NCBI RefSeq assembly: GCF_002835825.1
Contig: NZ_PIZH01000154.1
Span: forward strand, 1-5,148
Reading direction: 5' to 3'
DNA length: 5,148 nt
From: Methanoregula sp.
GTDB lineage: Archaea > Halobacteriota > Methanomicrobia > Methanomicrobiales > Methanospirillaceae
Part shown: piece after piece, positions 1 to 4,748 of the stretch
Numbering within the stretch: the stretch's first letter is position 1
Layout of the letters: the number at the start of each line of letters is the position of its first letter
Made by a program: the position numbers and the translations under genes
The notes under the pieces: generated by a model
Databases searched by the model: none
What the model was told of the DNA's origin: nothing
Seen by the model: the letters and a program-made list of their open reading frames with translations, nothing else

Positions 1-200
1 CGGGCGCCTTCACTTCCCCGCTCGGCCCCCATCTCCCGGCGGCGGACGTCACGGTCTATTCCGTGGACGGCAGCAGGACGGACACGGCGCTCTTTATGGG
101 CAGGTCCACAACCCTCTGGGGCAACAGCGGGGACCTCGCGGTCCTGCGGGATGGCAGGGGAACGGTCATCGATACGCTGGCTGAAGGGGCAGGAGCATGA
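1..200 (+). CDS. C-terminal end of a protein with a lamin-tail (LTD)-like domain (5' part outside window)
   Basis: The reading frame is open from the window edge (first full codon at 3) to TGA at 198-200 and gives 65 residues. The segment reading ALFMGRSTTLWGNSGDLAVL, followed by a short Asp/Gly turn and VIDTLAEG, matches the end of bacterial/archaeal lamin-tail domains: a beta strand, a W-x-N-S-G-D turn, then a strand of the form 'L.D..G.VIDT'. These domains are extracellular beta-sandwiches often found at the C terminus of secreted nucleases or metallo-beta-lactamase-fold hydrolases. The stop codon overlaps the start of the DUF3006 gene (ATGA), so the two are probably co-transcribed and translationally coupled. 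From memory, DUF3006 genes often sit beside secreted MBL-fold/ComEC-like proteins, so the missing N-terminal part may be such a hydrolase. That part is inference; the catalytic domain is not visible here. Confidence 0.72.
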   Translation, partial: GAFTSPLGPHLPAADVTVYSVDGSRTDTALFMGRSTTLWGNSGDLAVLRDGRGTVIDTLAEGAGA

Positions 201-412
201 AGGCAAACGTTGACCGGATCGAGGAAGGAATCGCAATCCTCATTGACCGGGAGGATGATGCAAGGCGGATCAGCATCCCGGTCCCGCTGCTCCCCCCGGG
301 CAGCCGCGAGGGGGACGTGATCACGCTCACGCTGGAGCGTGACGAAGATGCAACTGCCGCGGCAAAAGCGAGGGTATCCGGCCTGGTGGAGAAACTCAGG
401 AAGCGTTCCTGA
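197..412 (+). CDS. DUF3006 family small protein
   Basis: This 71-aa acidic/basic protein has no signal peptide or membrane segment. It opens with MKANVDRIEEGIAILI, the typical DUF3006 start (a short beta hairpin around 'DR.E.g.AvL'). A central 'PVPLLPPGSREGDVITLTL' strand-turn-strand follows, then a charged C-terminal helix ending in EKLRKRS. Length and layout fit the family, whose biochemical function is unknown. The start overlaps the upstream stop in ATGA; an AGGAG at 191-195 lies only one base before the ATG, so translation probably depends on coupling to the upstream gene. The likely role is as a partner of the upstream lamin-tail protein; this rests on gene order alone. Confidence 0.82.
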   Translation: MKANVDRIEEGIAILIDREDDARRISIPVPLLPPGSREGDVITLTLERDEDATAAAKARVSGLVEKLRKRS

Positions 413-450
413 CCCTCAAAACCACCATGCCCGGGCAATGTAACCCGACA

Positions 451-467
451 GCGTTTTACCCTTTTAC
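451..467 (+). promoter_or_regulatory. Candidate TATA-like promoter element for the 485 gene
   Basis: Two tandem TTTTACC copies (454-460 and 462-468 region) lie in the AT-richest part of the gap after DUF3006. The first is centred about 28 nt before the ATG at 485, the spacing expected when an archaeal transcript starts at or next to the start codon. No Shine-Dalgarno sequence precedes this ATG, which fits a leaderless message. The T-runs could equally end the upstream transcript. Confidence 0.35.
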
Positions 468-484
468 CGACAAATGACGGTACT

Positions 485-694
485 ATGACCCATCACCACG
501 AGGCATTCGAACACCACGATCACCCGGAGCATGATAAGAATCCGCAGGCATGCCGCATCTGTTCGGAATCCTACGATCCCGCGAAAAACCCCTCGTTCCT
601 CGGTATCTGCCAAACCTGCGGGTACAAGATCCTGATCGTGCTCCTCATCATTATGATCTCGACGTCGTATATTGCATGGTTCGGCGTCCTCTGA
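485..694 (+). CDS. Small His-rich, two-CxxC (zinc-ribbon-like) protein with one C-terminal membrane helix
   Basis: I do not recognise a named family for this 69-aa protein. Its parts are clear. Residues 3-16 are rich in histidine (H3-H5, H10, H11, H13, H16). Two cysteine pairs follow, CRIC (C23/C26) and CQTC (C42/C45), about 15 residues apart, which suggests a four-Cys metal site of the zinc-ribbon/rubredoxin-knuckle type. Residues 48-69 (ILIVLLIIMISTSYIAWFGV and the last residue) form a single hydrophobic helix running to the C terminus, so the protein is probably tail-anchored with its metal-binding head in the cytoplasm. No Shine-Dalgarno is present. The gene ends 31 nt before the DJ-1-like gene on the same strand and could share its transcript. 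A role in metal binding is inferred from composition only. Confidence 0.7.
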   Translation: MTHHHEAFEHHDHPEHDKNPQACRICSESYDPAKNPSFLGICQTCGYKILIVLLIIMISTSYIAWFGVL

Positions 695-725
695 TCCATT
701 TTTCTTCGTCCCAGAGCAATTTCCC

Positions 726-1295
726 ATGAAGATCGCGTTTGTTGTGTATGACAATCTAACCCTGCTCGACTTTGCCGGTTCCTACGACCCCCTGACCCGG
801 CTGAGGACCCTGGGATTTGTTCCCGATCTCACGTACGATATCTGTTCCTGCACGGGAGATGTCCGGTCATCGGAAGGCGCCCGGCTTGCAGCCGACAGGG
901 CAGCACCCGATCTTTCTGAATATGATTATGTTATCGTTCCGGGCGGCGACGGGGTCCAGCTGCTCATGAAGGATCCGGAATTCCTGCGCTGGATCGCGGT
1001 GGCATCTGAGAGAACAACAGTTGCAGCCCTCTGCGGCGGATCGCTCCTGCTCGGGGCTGCCGGCATGCTGAAGGGAAAGCGGGCGACAACGCACCCGCAG
1101 CTTGCGGGATTCCTGAAGCACTTCGCGGGGGAAGTCCTGCCGGACCGGATCGTTGACGAAGGAAACATCATCACGGCCGGCGGAGTGACAGCAGGCATTG
1201 ATCTCGGCCTGTACCTGTGCGAAAAGATTGCAGGGAGAGAGGTGCGGGAAACAATTGCGGCGCAGATGGACTACAGCGGTTACCGCGTGCGCTAA
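726..1295 (+). CDS. DJ-1/PfpI family protein (isonitrile hydratase-like, class I glutamine amidotransferase-like fold)
   Basis: This 189-aa protein spans the whole length of a single-domain DJ-1/PfpI protein. It starts with the family beta strand MKIAFVVYDNLTLLDFAG (Asp15 sits where isonitrile hydratases have their active-site Asp). It continues with DYVIVPGG (67-74) and the nucleophile elbow AALCGGSLLLGAAG (Cys103 as candidate nucleophile). After that come KRATTHP (His123) and ITAGGVTAGIDLGLYL (149-164), typical of the cyclohexyl-isocyanide hydratase/AraC-N-like subgroup. I chose the ATG at 726 because it begins the first conserved strand; the in-frame ATG at 672 adds 18 unconserved residues and overlaps the previous gene. 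No AraC-type DNA-binding domain follows. Gly replaces the Thr that follows the catalytic Cys in isonitrile hydratase, so the substrate is uncertain; glyoxalase, chaperone or hydratase activity are all possible. Confidence 0.85.
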   Translation: MKIAFVVYDNLTLLDFAGSYDPLTRLRTLGFVPDLTYDICSCTGDVRSSEGARLAADRAAPDLSEYDYVIVPGGDGVQLLMKDPEFLRWIAVASERTTVAALCGGSLLLGAAGMLKGKRATTHPQLAGFLKHFAGEVLPDRIVDEGNIITAGGVTAGIDLGLYLCEKIAGREVRETIAAQMDYSGYRVR

Positions 1296-1306
1296 AAAAG
1301 GAAAGA
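1291..1306 (-). terminator. T-tract terminator downstream of the lipoprotein gene
   Basis: On the minus strand, about 12-27 nt past the lipoprotein stop, the sequence is pyrimidine-rich (CTCTTTCCTTTTTTAG) with six consecutive T at 1299-1294. Archaeal transcription commonly ends at such T-tracts without a strong hairpin. It reaches into the last codon of the convergent DJ-1-like gene. Confidence 0.5.
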
Positions 1307-1317
1307 GCCCGTACCAT

Positions 1318-1743
1318 TTACTGGAGAAATACCGGTTCCAGGGTGTACCTGAACGCACCGGCGTCCGATGGAATATCTGCGGTAAGCGTGAATGGTATGG
1401 TCTCATGGAACGCGACACGCCCGGCATACCCGTCGGCTGAGGCAAGTCGTTTCCCGGCAGTATCATAGAATGTTGCCCGCACCGTGAGCTTGTCCATCGG
1501 AACGCTGCAGATGTTGCTGACATGGCCGGTGAGTGTGATTTCGCGTATGTCCCCGTAGCTCACGCTGTGCGCAGAGTCGTCGATCTGGAAGAAGCAGTCC
1601 TTTGCGTTCAGGTTCGCCGGCATGGTGGCCTGCGTTTCGGGAGAAGGCCCGTTGGGGGTGGTGGAAGTGCACCCCGCAATGAAGACCGCGACAAGCACCG
1701 TGAGCACAAGGACCGGGACCGGCATGAAACGCGCTCTTTTCAT
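1318..1743 (-). CDS. Secreted lipoprotein with an FxLYD-like beta-sandwich domain
   Basis: This 141-aa protein has a classic lipoprotein signal: positive N terminus (MKRARF), a hydrophobic stretch at 8-21, then FIAGC with the lipidated Cys25. A low-complexity Thr/Pro/Ser linker (26-45) follows. Residues about 48-140 form a beta-rich domain with DIREITLTGHVSNICSVPMD, VRATFYDTAGKRLAS and a 'FTLTADIP' strand. This pattern ('G.V.N.....l..v.v.a.fyD..G..la') fits FxLYD/DUF3426-like domains, common in secreted proteins of methanogenic archaea. Two Cys in the domain (C50, C78) could form a disulfide. It would be anchored outside the membrane; the ligand is unknown. It converges on the DJ-1-like gene with a 22-nt gap. 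No Shine-Dalgarno is seen; M7 is a possible alternative start, but the first Met gives the better basic n-region. Confidence 0.78.
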   Translation of the reverse strand: MKRARFMPVPVLVLTVLVAVFIAGCTSTTPNGPSPETQATMPANLNAKDCFFQIDDSAHSVSYGDIREITLTGHVSNICSVPMDKLTVRATFYDTAGKRLASADGYAGRVAFHETIPFTLTADIPSDAGAFRYTLEPVFLQ

Positions 1744-1817
1744 GTATGAGGATGTGGCCTTATGGTGAAAAAGAGTTTCTGCTATGGTATCCGAAAGCCA
1801 TCAGATCTTGAGGAAGA

Positions 1818-1837
1818 GAAGAAACGTGTAAAAAATT
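1818..1837 (-). terminator. T-rich terminator after the acyl-CoA synthetase gene
   Basis: Immediately past the stop codon, the minus strand reads six T (1835-1830), then a second pyrimidine run TTTCTTCTCTTCC (1824-1812). This double T/C-rich tract is the normal form of an archaeal terminator. The remaining gap up to the lipoprotein start (1744-1837) holds nothing else I can identify; a clear TATA box for the lipoprotein gene is not evident in it. Confidence 0.5.
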
Positions 1838-3538
1838 TTAAGCAGTTTTTATCTGGGCCGCTTCTTCTAACCCGAGCACCTTGATCGATTCTTCGCGCAT
1901 CTTGAACTTCTGGATCTTGCCCGAGATCGTGATGGGGAACTCCTGCACGAACATGACGTACCGCGGAATCTTGTACCGGGCGATCTTCCCGTTGCAGTAG
2001 TCCTTGACTTCCTGCTCGGTCATGGTCTGGCCGGGCTTCATCTTCACCCAGGCGCAGAGTTCCTCGCCGTACTTGACATCCGGGACGCCCGTGATGTACA
2101 CATCGGAGATCTTCTCGTGGTGGTGCAGGAACTCCTCGATCTCCCGGGGATAGATGTTTTCGCCGCCCCGGATCACCATATCCTTGAGCCGCCCCACGAT
2201 CTTGAAGTAGCCCTCGTCGTCCATCGTGCCAAGGTCGCCCGTGTGGTTCCAGTGGTCCTTGTCAAGCGTTGCGTGGGTGGCAGCGGGATTGTTGTAGTAG
2301 CACTTCATCACGCAGTAACCGCGGGCGCAGATCTCCCCGATCTCACCCGTGGGGACGATCTTGCCGGTGTTGGGGTCGATGATCTTGAGCTCGGTGTGCG
2401 GGAATGCCCGGCCAACGGTCGTCACCCGGCGGTCAAGCGGGTCTTTCGTGGTCGTCATCGTGACGCCGGGGCTTGTCTCGGTCTGGCCGTACACGATCAC
2501 GATCTCGCTCATGTGCATCTTGGTGTTGACCTCCTTCATCACCTCGATGGGACAGGGAGAACCGGCCATGATGCCGGTCCGGAGGGAGCGGAGATCGTAC
2601 TTGGAGAAGTTCGGGTGGGCGAGCTCGGCGATAAACATGGTCGGGACGCCGTGGACTGCCGTGCAGTGCTCCTTCTCGATGGTCTTCAACACTTCCTCTG
2701 CATCAAAGGCAGGGGCGGGCAGGACCATGGTGGAGCCGTGGGTGACGCAGGCGAGGTTGGAGAGGACCATGCCGAAGCAGTGGTAGAACGGGACCGGGAT
2801 GCAGAGCCGGTCTTTCTCGGAGAAGCCCATACCTTCCCCGATGATGTACCCGTTGTTGAGGACATTGTGATGCGTGAGGACAACACCCTTCGGGAACCCT
2901 GTGGTGCCGCTCGTGTACTGGATGTTGATCGGGTCGTCGAAGGTGAGCCCCTCCCCGCGTTCCTTCATCTCGTCAACGGAGATCTCCTCGGATTTTTTCA
3001 GGAAGTCTCCCCATGTGAACATACCGTTATAGGGAATGTCGCCAAGGAAGATCGCGTGTTTTAAGAACGGGAACTTCTCGCTTGCGATCTTCCCGGGTTT
3101 GCACTCGTATGCCTCGGGGCAGGCCTCGTAGAACATCCCCACGTAGTCCGAGGTCTTGAACCGGCCCTGGACGATCAGGGTCTGGATCTCGGCCTGCTTG
3201 AGCACGTACTCGAGCTCATACGTCCGGTACGCCGGGTTGATGTTCACCATGATGGCGCCGATCTTGGACGTGGCAAACTGCACAACCACCCACTCGGCAT
3301 AGTTCATGGCCCAGATGCCGACCCGGTTGCCCTTCTCCACGCCAAGGCCCATCAGGGCCCGGGCCACGGTGTCGACCTGCTGGAGGAACTCCCTGTACGT
3401 CCACCGGATATTCTGGTGCATCGACACGACCGCATCGGTGTCCGGGTATTTTGCTGCAATACTGTCGACCATCTCGCCGATGGTCATGCCCAGCAGGGGG
3501 ACTGCTGATGTTCCGCACGTGTAACTGCCCTCGACCAT
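1838..3538 (-). CDS. AMP-forming acyl-CoA synthetase (ACSF2/medium-chain fatty acyl-CoA ligase-like)
   Basis: This 566-aa enzyme of the ANL superfamily activates a carboxylic acid with ATP to an acyl-adenylate and transfers it to CoA. All core motifs are intact: P-loop YTSGTTGFPKG (208-218), VYGQTETSPG (349-358), TGDLG (433-437, with ribose-binding Asp435), hinge GRLKDMVIRGGENIYPREIE (449-468) and ISGKIQKFKMRE (538-549) with catalytic Lys541. The sequence around GGENIYPREIEEFL and KYGEELCAW resembles ACSF2/YngI-type medium-chain ligases more than acetyl-CoA synthetase. It has no signal or membrane segment, so it is cytoplasmic. I chose ATG 3538 because a strong TATA box lies 28 nt upstream and the family similarity begins near here. 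Extending the frame to 3856 would add 106 low-complexity residues and run antisense through the tRNA. Substrate range (medium-chain, branched or aromatic acid) cannot be read from sequence. Confidence 0.93.
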   Translation of the reverse strand: MVEGSYTCGTSAVPLLGMTIGEMVDSIAAKYPDTDAVVSMHQNIRWTYREFLQQVDTVARALMGLGVEKGNRVGIWAMNYAEWVVVQFATSKIGAIMVNINPAYRTYELEYVLKQAEIQTLIVQGRFKTSDYVGMFYEACPEAYECKPGKIASEKFPFLKHAIFLGDIPYNGMFTWGDFLKKSEEISVDEMKERGEGLTFDDPINIQYTSGTTGFPKGVVLTHHNVLNNGYIIGEGMGFSEKDRLCIPVPFYHCFGMVLSNLACVTHGSTMVLPAPAFDAEEVLKTIEKEHCTAVHGVPTMFIAELAHPNFSKYDLRSLRTGIMAGSPCPIEVMKEVNTKMHMSEIVIVYGQTETSPGVTMTTTKDPLDRRVTTVGRAFPHTELKIIDPNTGKIVPTGEIGEICARGYCVMKCYYNNPAATHATLDKDHWNHTGDLGTMDDEGYFKIVGRLKDMVIRGGENIYPREIEEFLHHHEKISDVYITGVPDVKYGEELCAWVKMKPGQTMTEQEVKDYCNGKIARYKIPRYVMFVQEFPITISGKIQKFKMREESIKVLGLEEAAQIKTA

Positions 3539-3560
3539 TGCACCAGTACTGGGGCAGGGG

Positions 3561-3570
3561 ATTTTATATG
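3561..3570 (-). promoter_or_regulatory. TATA box (box A) of the acyl-CoA synthetase gene
   Basis: The minus strand reads CATATAAAAT here, a near-ideal archaeal TATA box in otherwise GC-rich DNA. Its centre is about 28 nt before the ATG at 3538, so transcription should start at or within a few bases of the start codon. No Shine-Dalgarno lies between, consistent with a leaderless mRNA. Confidence 0.62.
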
Positions 3571-3629
3571 CGTGATGATCCGTGGCGGAAGTGGTGCACC
3601 TGCCGTCCTGCCTGGGCGGGCACGGGAAC

Positions 3630-3663
3630 AAAACTCTTAAGTTTCTGCAATGCGATTGTATTG
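3630..3663 (+). promoter_or_regulatory. Probable promoter region of the tRNA-Trp gene
   Basis: The AT-rich stretch contains two weak candidates for a TATA box: CTTAAG at 3636-3641 after an A-rich stretch that could act as BRE, and TTGTATTG at 3656-3663. The first implies a 5' leader of roughly 30 nt, the second a leader of about 10-15 nt. Sequence alone does not decide between them. Confidence 0.35.
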
Positions 3664-3666
3664 AGT

Positions 3667-3691
3667 CAGCATGGGGATACCGGCCCTGCTG
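3667..3691 (+). repeat. Inverted repeat just upstream of tRNA-Trp
   Basis: CAGCA (3667-3671) pairs with TGCTG (3687-3691). The stem can continue with three G-C pairs (3673-3675 with 3684-3686) past a single bulged T, leaving an 8-nt loop. It ends 6 nt before the mature 5' end and could form in the precursor leader or serve as a protein site in the divergent promoter region. Confidence 0.4.
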
Positions 3692-3735
3692 GTGTGAGGG
3701 GTTGTGGCCTAGCCCGGTATGGCGACGGGCTCCAG

Positions 3736-3835
3736 CGGTCTTTGCGTTCAGCCGAGTGCTCAGATGATGAACAATGGGTCTACTGAGAGAAATTCTATGA
3801 TGACCCGTTGGAGCACTGATGCGCATGTCGGAGAG
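3736..3835 (+). other. Archaeal tRNA intron with bulge-helix-bulge splice motif (position 37/38)
   Basis: The exon-intron boundaries fit the canonical bulge-helix-bulge recognised by archaeal splicing endonuclease. The exon anticodon stem ACGGG/CCCGT is followed by a perfect 4-bp central helix, C32-U33-C34-C35 (3730-3733) with GGAG (3830-3833). It is flanked by 3-nt bulges AGC (3734-3736) and AGA (3834-3836). Cleavage after the second base of each bulge removes 3736-3835 and joins G37 to A38. The inner intron helix is weak (G3737-C3829, then G-U and U-G pairs). Intron position and size match the known euryarchaeal tRNA-Trp introns. Confidence 0.9.
3764..3819 (+). ncRNA. Intron-encoded box C/D guide RNA directing 2'-O-methylation of C34 and nucleotide 39 of tRNA-Trp
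   Basis: The core is textbook: box C ATGATGA (3764-3770), box D' CTGA (3783-3786), box C' ATGATGA (3797-3803) and box D CTGA (3816-3819). Both spacers are 12 nt, the archaeal norm. The D guide (3804-3815) pairs with the anticodon region; the fifth base upstream of D, G3811, pairs with C34. The D' guide (3771-3782) pairs with A36-U43; the fifth base upstream of D', G3778, pairs with C39. A terminal stem is possible between 3756-3762 and 3820-3826 (six of seven positions pair). It would assemble with L7Ae, Nop5 and fibrillarin. The same two sites are known from the Haloferax tRNA-Trp intron; here nucleotide 39 is C rather than U. Confidence 0.93.
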
Positions 3836-3871
3836 ACCCGTCGATCGTGAGTTCAAATCTCACCAACCCCA

Positions 3872-3898
3872 CGTTTTCTCCTGCGATTTCTTCTGATA
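3872..3898 (+). terminator. T-rich terminator after tRNA-Trp
   Basis: Directly after the discriminator base the sequence reads CGTTTTCTCC, then a second T/C-rich run (GATTTCTTCTG). This is the usual tandem T-tract ending of archaeal tRNA transcripts. Confidence 0.5.
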
Positions 3899-3922
3899 CT
3901 ATCCGCATTGTGCCATTTCCGA

Positions 3923-3932
3923 TCCTTTATCT
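3923..3932 (+). promoter_or_regulatory. Candidate TATA box of the PhzF-family gene
   Basis: CCTTTATCTT is centred about 28 nt before the ATG at 3957, the spacing of a leaderless archaeal promoter. No Shine-Dalgarno sequence lies before that ATG, which supports the reading. Confidence 0.45.
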
Positions 3933-3956
3933 TCACCGGCATGTAATCCATCTTTC

Positions 3957-4748
3957 ATGCAGGCAGAACTGCACCTTGTCGACGCCTTTACGCATGCCCC
4001 GTTCCGCGGGAACGTTGCGGGCGTCTGCATTCCGGACGGCCCGGCGGAAGATGCGTGGATGCAGCAGGTGGCTTCCGAGCTGAAGCACTCCGAGACCGCG
4101 TTCCTCTTCCCGGAAGGATCGGGCTGGAGACTACGGTGGTTCACACCGGCAAAGGAGGTCGAGCTCTGCGGCCATGCAACGCTTGCCGCTGCGTCCGTGT
4201 TGTACGAGACCGGCCGCGTGCCCGAAGGCAGGCAGGTTGTCTTTGAGACACTCTCCGGCAAACTGACCGCCTGGCGGGAGGGCGACTGGATCAGCATGGA
4301 TTTCCCGGCCGAACCCCCGAAGACCTCCATGGCGATTCCCGGCCTCGGGCAGGCACTGGGTGTCGAACCGCTGTATACCGGGCGAAACCGGTTCGATATC
4401 CTTGTCGAGCTCCCCCTTGCTGATGATGTCTGCAGCCTTGAACCGGACATGGAAGCCCTCAACCTCATCAAGGCCCGGGGCATCATTGTCACGGCTGTAT
4501 CCGATCTGCCGCACTTCGACTTTGTCTCCCGGTTCTTTGCGCCGGCCGTTGGCGTACCCGAAGACCCGGTGACCGGTTCAGCCCATTGCTGCCTTGCGCC
4601 CTATTGGGGAGAGAAACTCAAAAAAGAGGAGATGACCGGGTTCCAGTGCTCAGCCCGGGGCGGGTCGGTCCGCGTCAAACTTGCGGGCGACCGGGTCATC
4701 CTCTCGGGCAATACGGTGCAGGTCTTTTCGGGAGCGCTGCTGGTCTGA
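3957..4748 (+). CDS. PhzF family epimerase/isomerase-like protein
   Basis: This 263-aa protein has the double-hotdog-like PhzF fold, at roughly the family's normal length. Diagnostic motifs are VDAFTHAPFRGNVAGVC (8-24), HSETAF (44-49) with the general-base Glu46, RWFTPAKEVELCGHATLAAA (60-79) with His73, and GVPEDPVTGSAHCCLAP (199-215) with Asp203 and the GSAH loop. These are the residues used by PhzF and diaminopimelate-epimerase relatives for acid/base isomerisation. Phenazine synthesis is very unlikely here, since no other phz gene is present; most PhzF homologues act on unidentified small metabolites. It starts at the first conserved residues, appears leaderless with its own TATA-like box, and lies 85 nt after tRNA-Trp. 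It is 69 nt ahead of mntP. No signal peptide; cytoplasmic. Confidence 0.9.
   Translation: MQAELHLVDAFTHAPFRGNVAGVCIPDGPAEDAWMQQVASELKHSETAFLFPEGSGWRLRWFTPAKEVELCGHATLAAASVLYETGRVPEGRQVVFETLSGKLTAWREGDWISMDFPAEPPKTSMAIPGLGQALGVEPLYTGRNRFDILVELPLADDVCSLEPDMEALNLIKARGIIVTAVSDLPHFDFVSRFFAPAVGVPEDPVTGSAHCCLAPYWGEKLKKEEMTGFQCSARGGSVRVKLAGDRVILSGNTVQVFSGALLV

Larger units (their letters stand above)
3698..3871 (+). tRNA. tRNA-Trp (anticodon CCA), intron-containing
   Basis: All arms can be drawn. The acceptor stem is GGGGTTG (3698-3704) with CAACCCC (3864-3870), with discriminator A3871. The D arm spans 3707-3723 with the A14/G18-G19 features. The anticodon stem is ACGGG (3725-3729) with CCCGT (3837-3841). 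The variable loop is five bases (3842-3846). The T arm is GTGAG-TTCAAAT-CTCAC (3847-3863). The anticodon CCA is at 3732-3734, preceded by T33. The loop is interrupted after nucleotide 37 by a 100-nt intron (3736-3835), giving a 74-nt mature tRNA. CCA is not encoded, as usual in methanogens. It decodes UGG. It is divergent from the acyl-CoA synthetase gene and followed by a T-rich terminator. Confidence 0.95.

Noticed and set aside
672..725. Upstream Met start for the DJ-1-like protein
   Set aside because: The extra 18 residues are unconserved and overlap the preceding gene; similarity starts at MKIAFVVYD.
867..1523. 218-codon open frame on the minus strand
   Set aside because: It overlaps both the DJ-1-like gene and the lipoprotein gene, and its composition (Arg/Ser/Cys-rich) does not look like a real protein.
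2117..3064. 315-codon open frame on the plus strand
   Set aside because: It is a GC-driven shadow antisense to the well-supported acyl-CoA synthetase; its protein is a monotonous Val/Asp/Gly/His-rich sequence with no recognisable domain.
3539..3856. N-terminal extension of the acyl-CoA synthetase frame
   Set aside because: It runs antisense through tRNA-Trp and its intron, has low-quality composition without family similarity, and lies upstream of the TATA box at 3561-3570.
3899..4492. 197-codon minus-strand frame opposite the PhzF gene
   Set aside because: The opposite strand has all PhzF motifs intact; this frame is Ser/Arg-rich and shows no domain.
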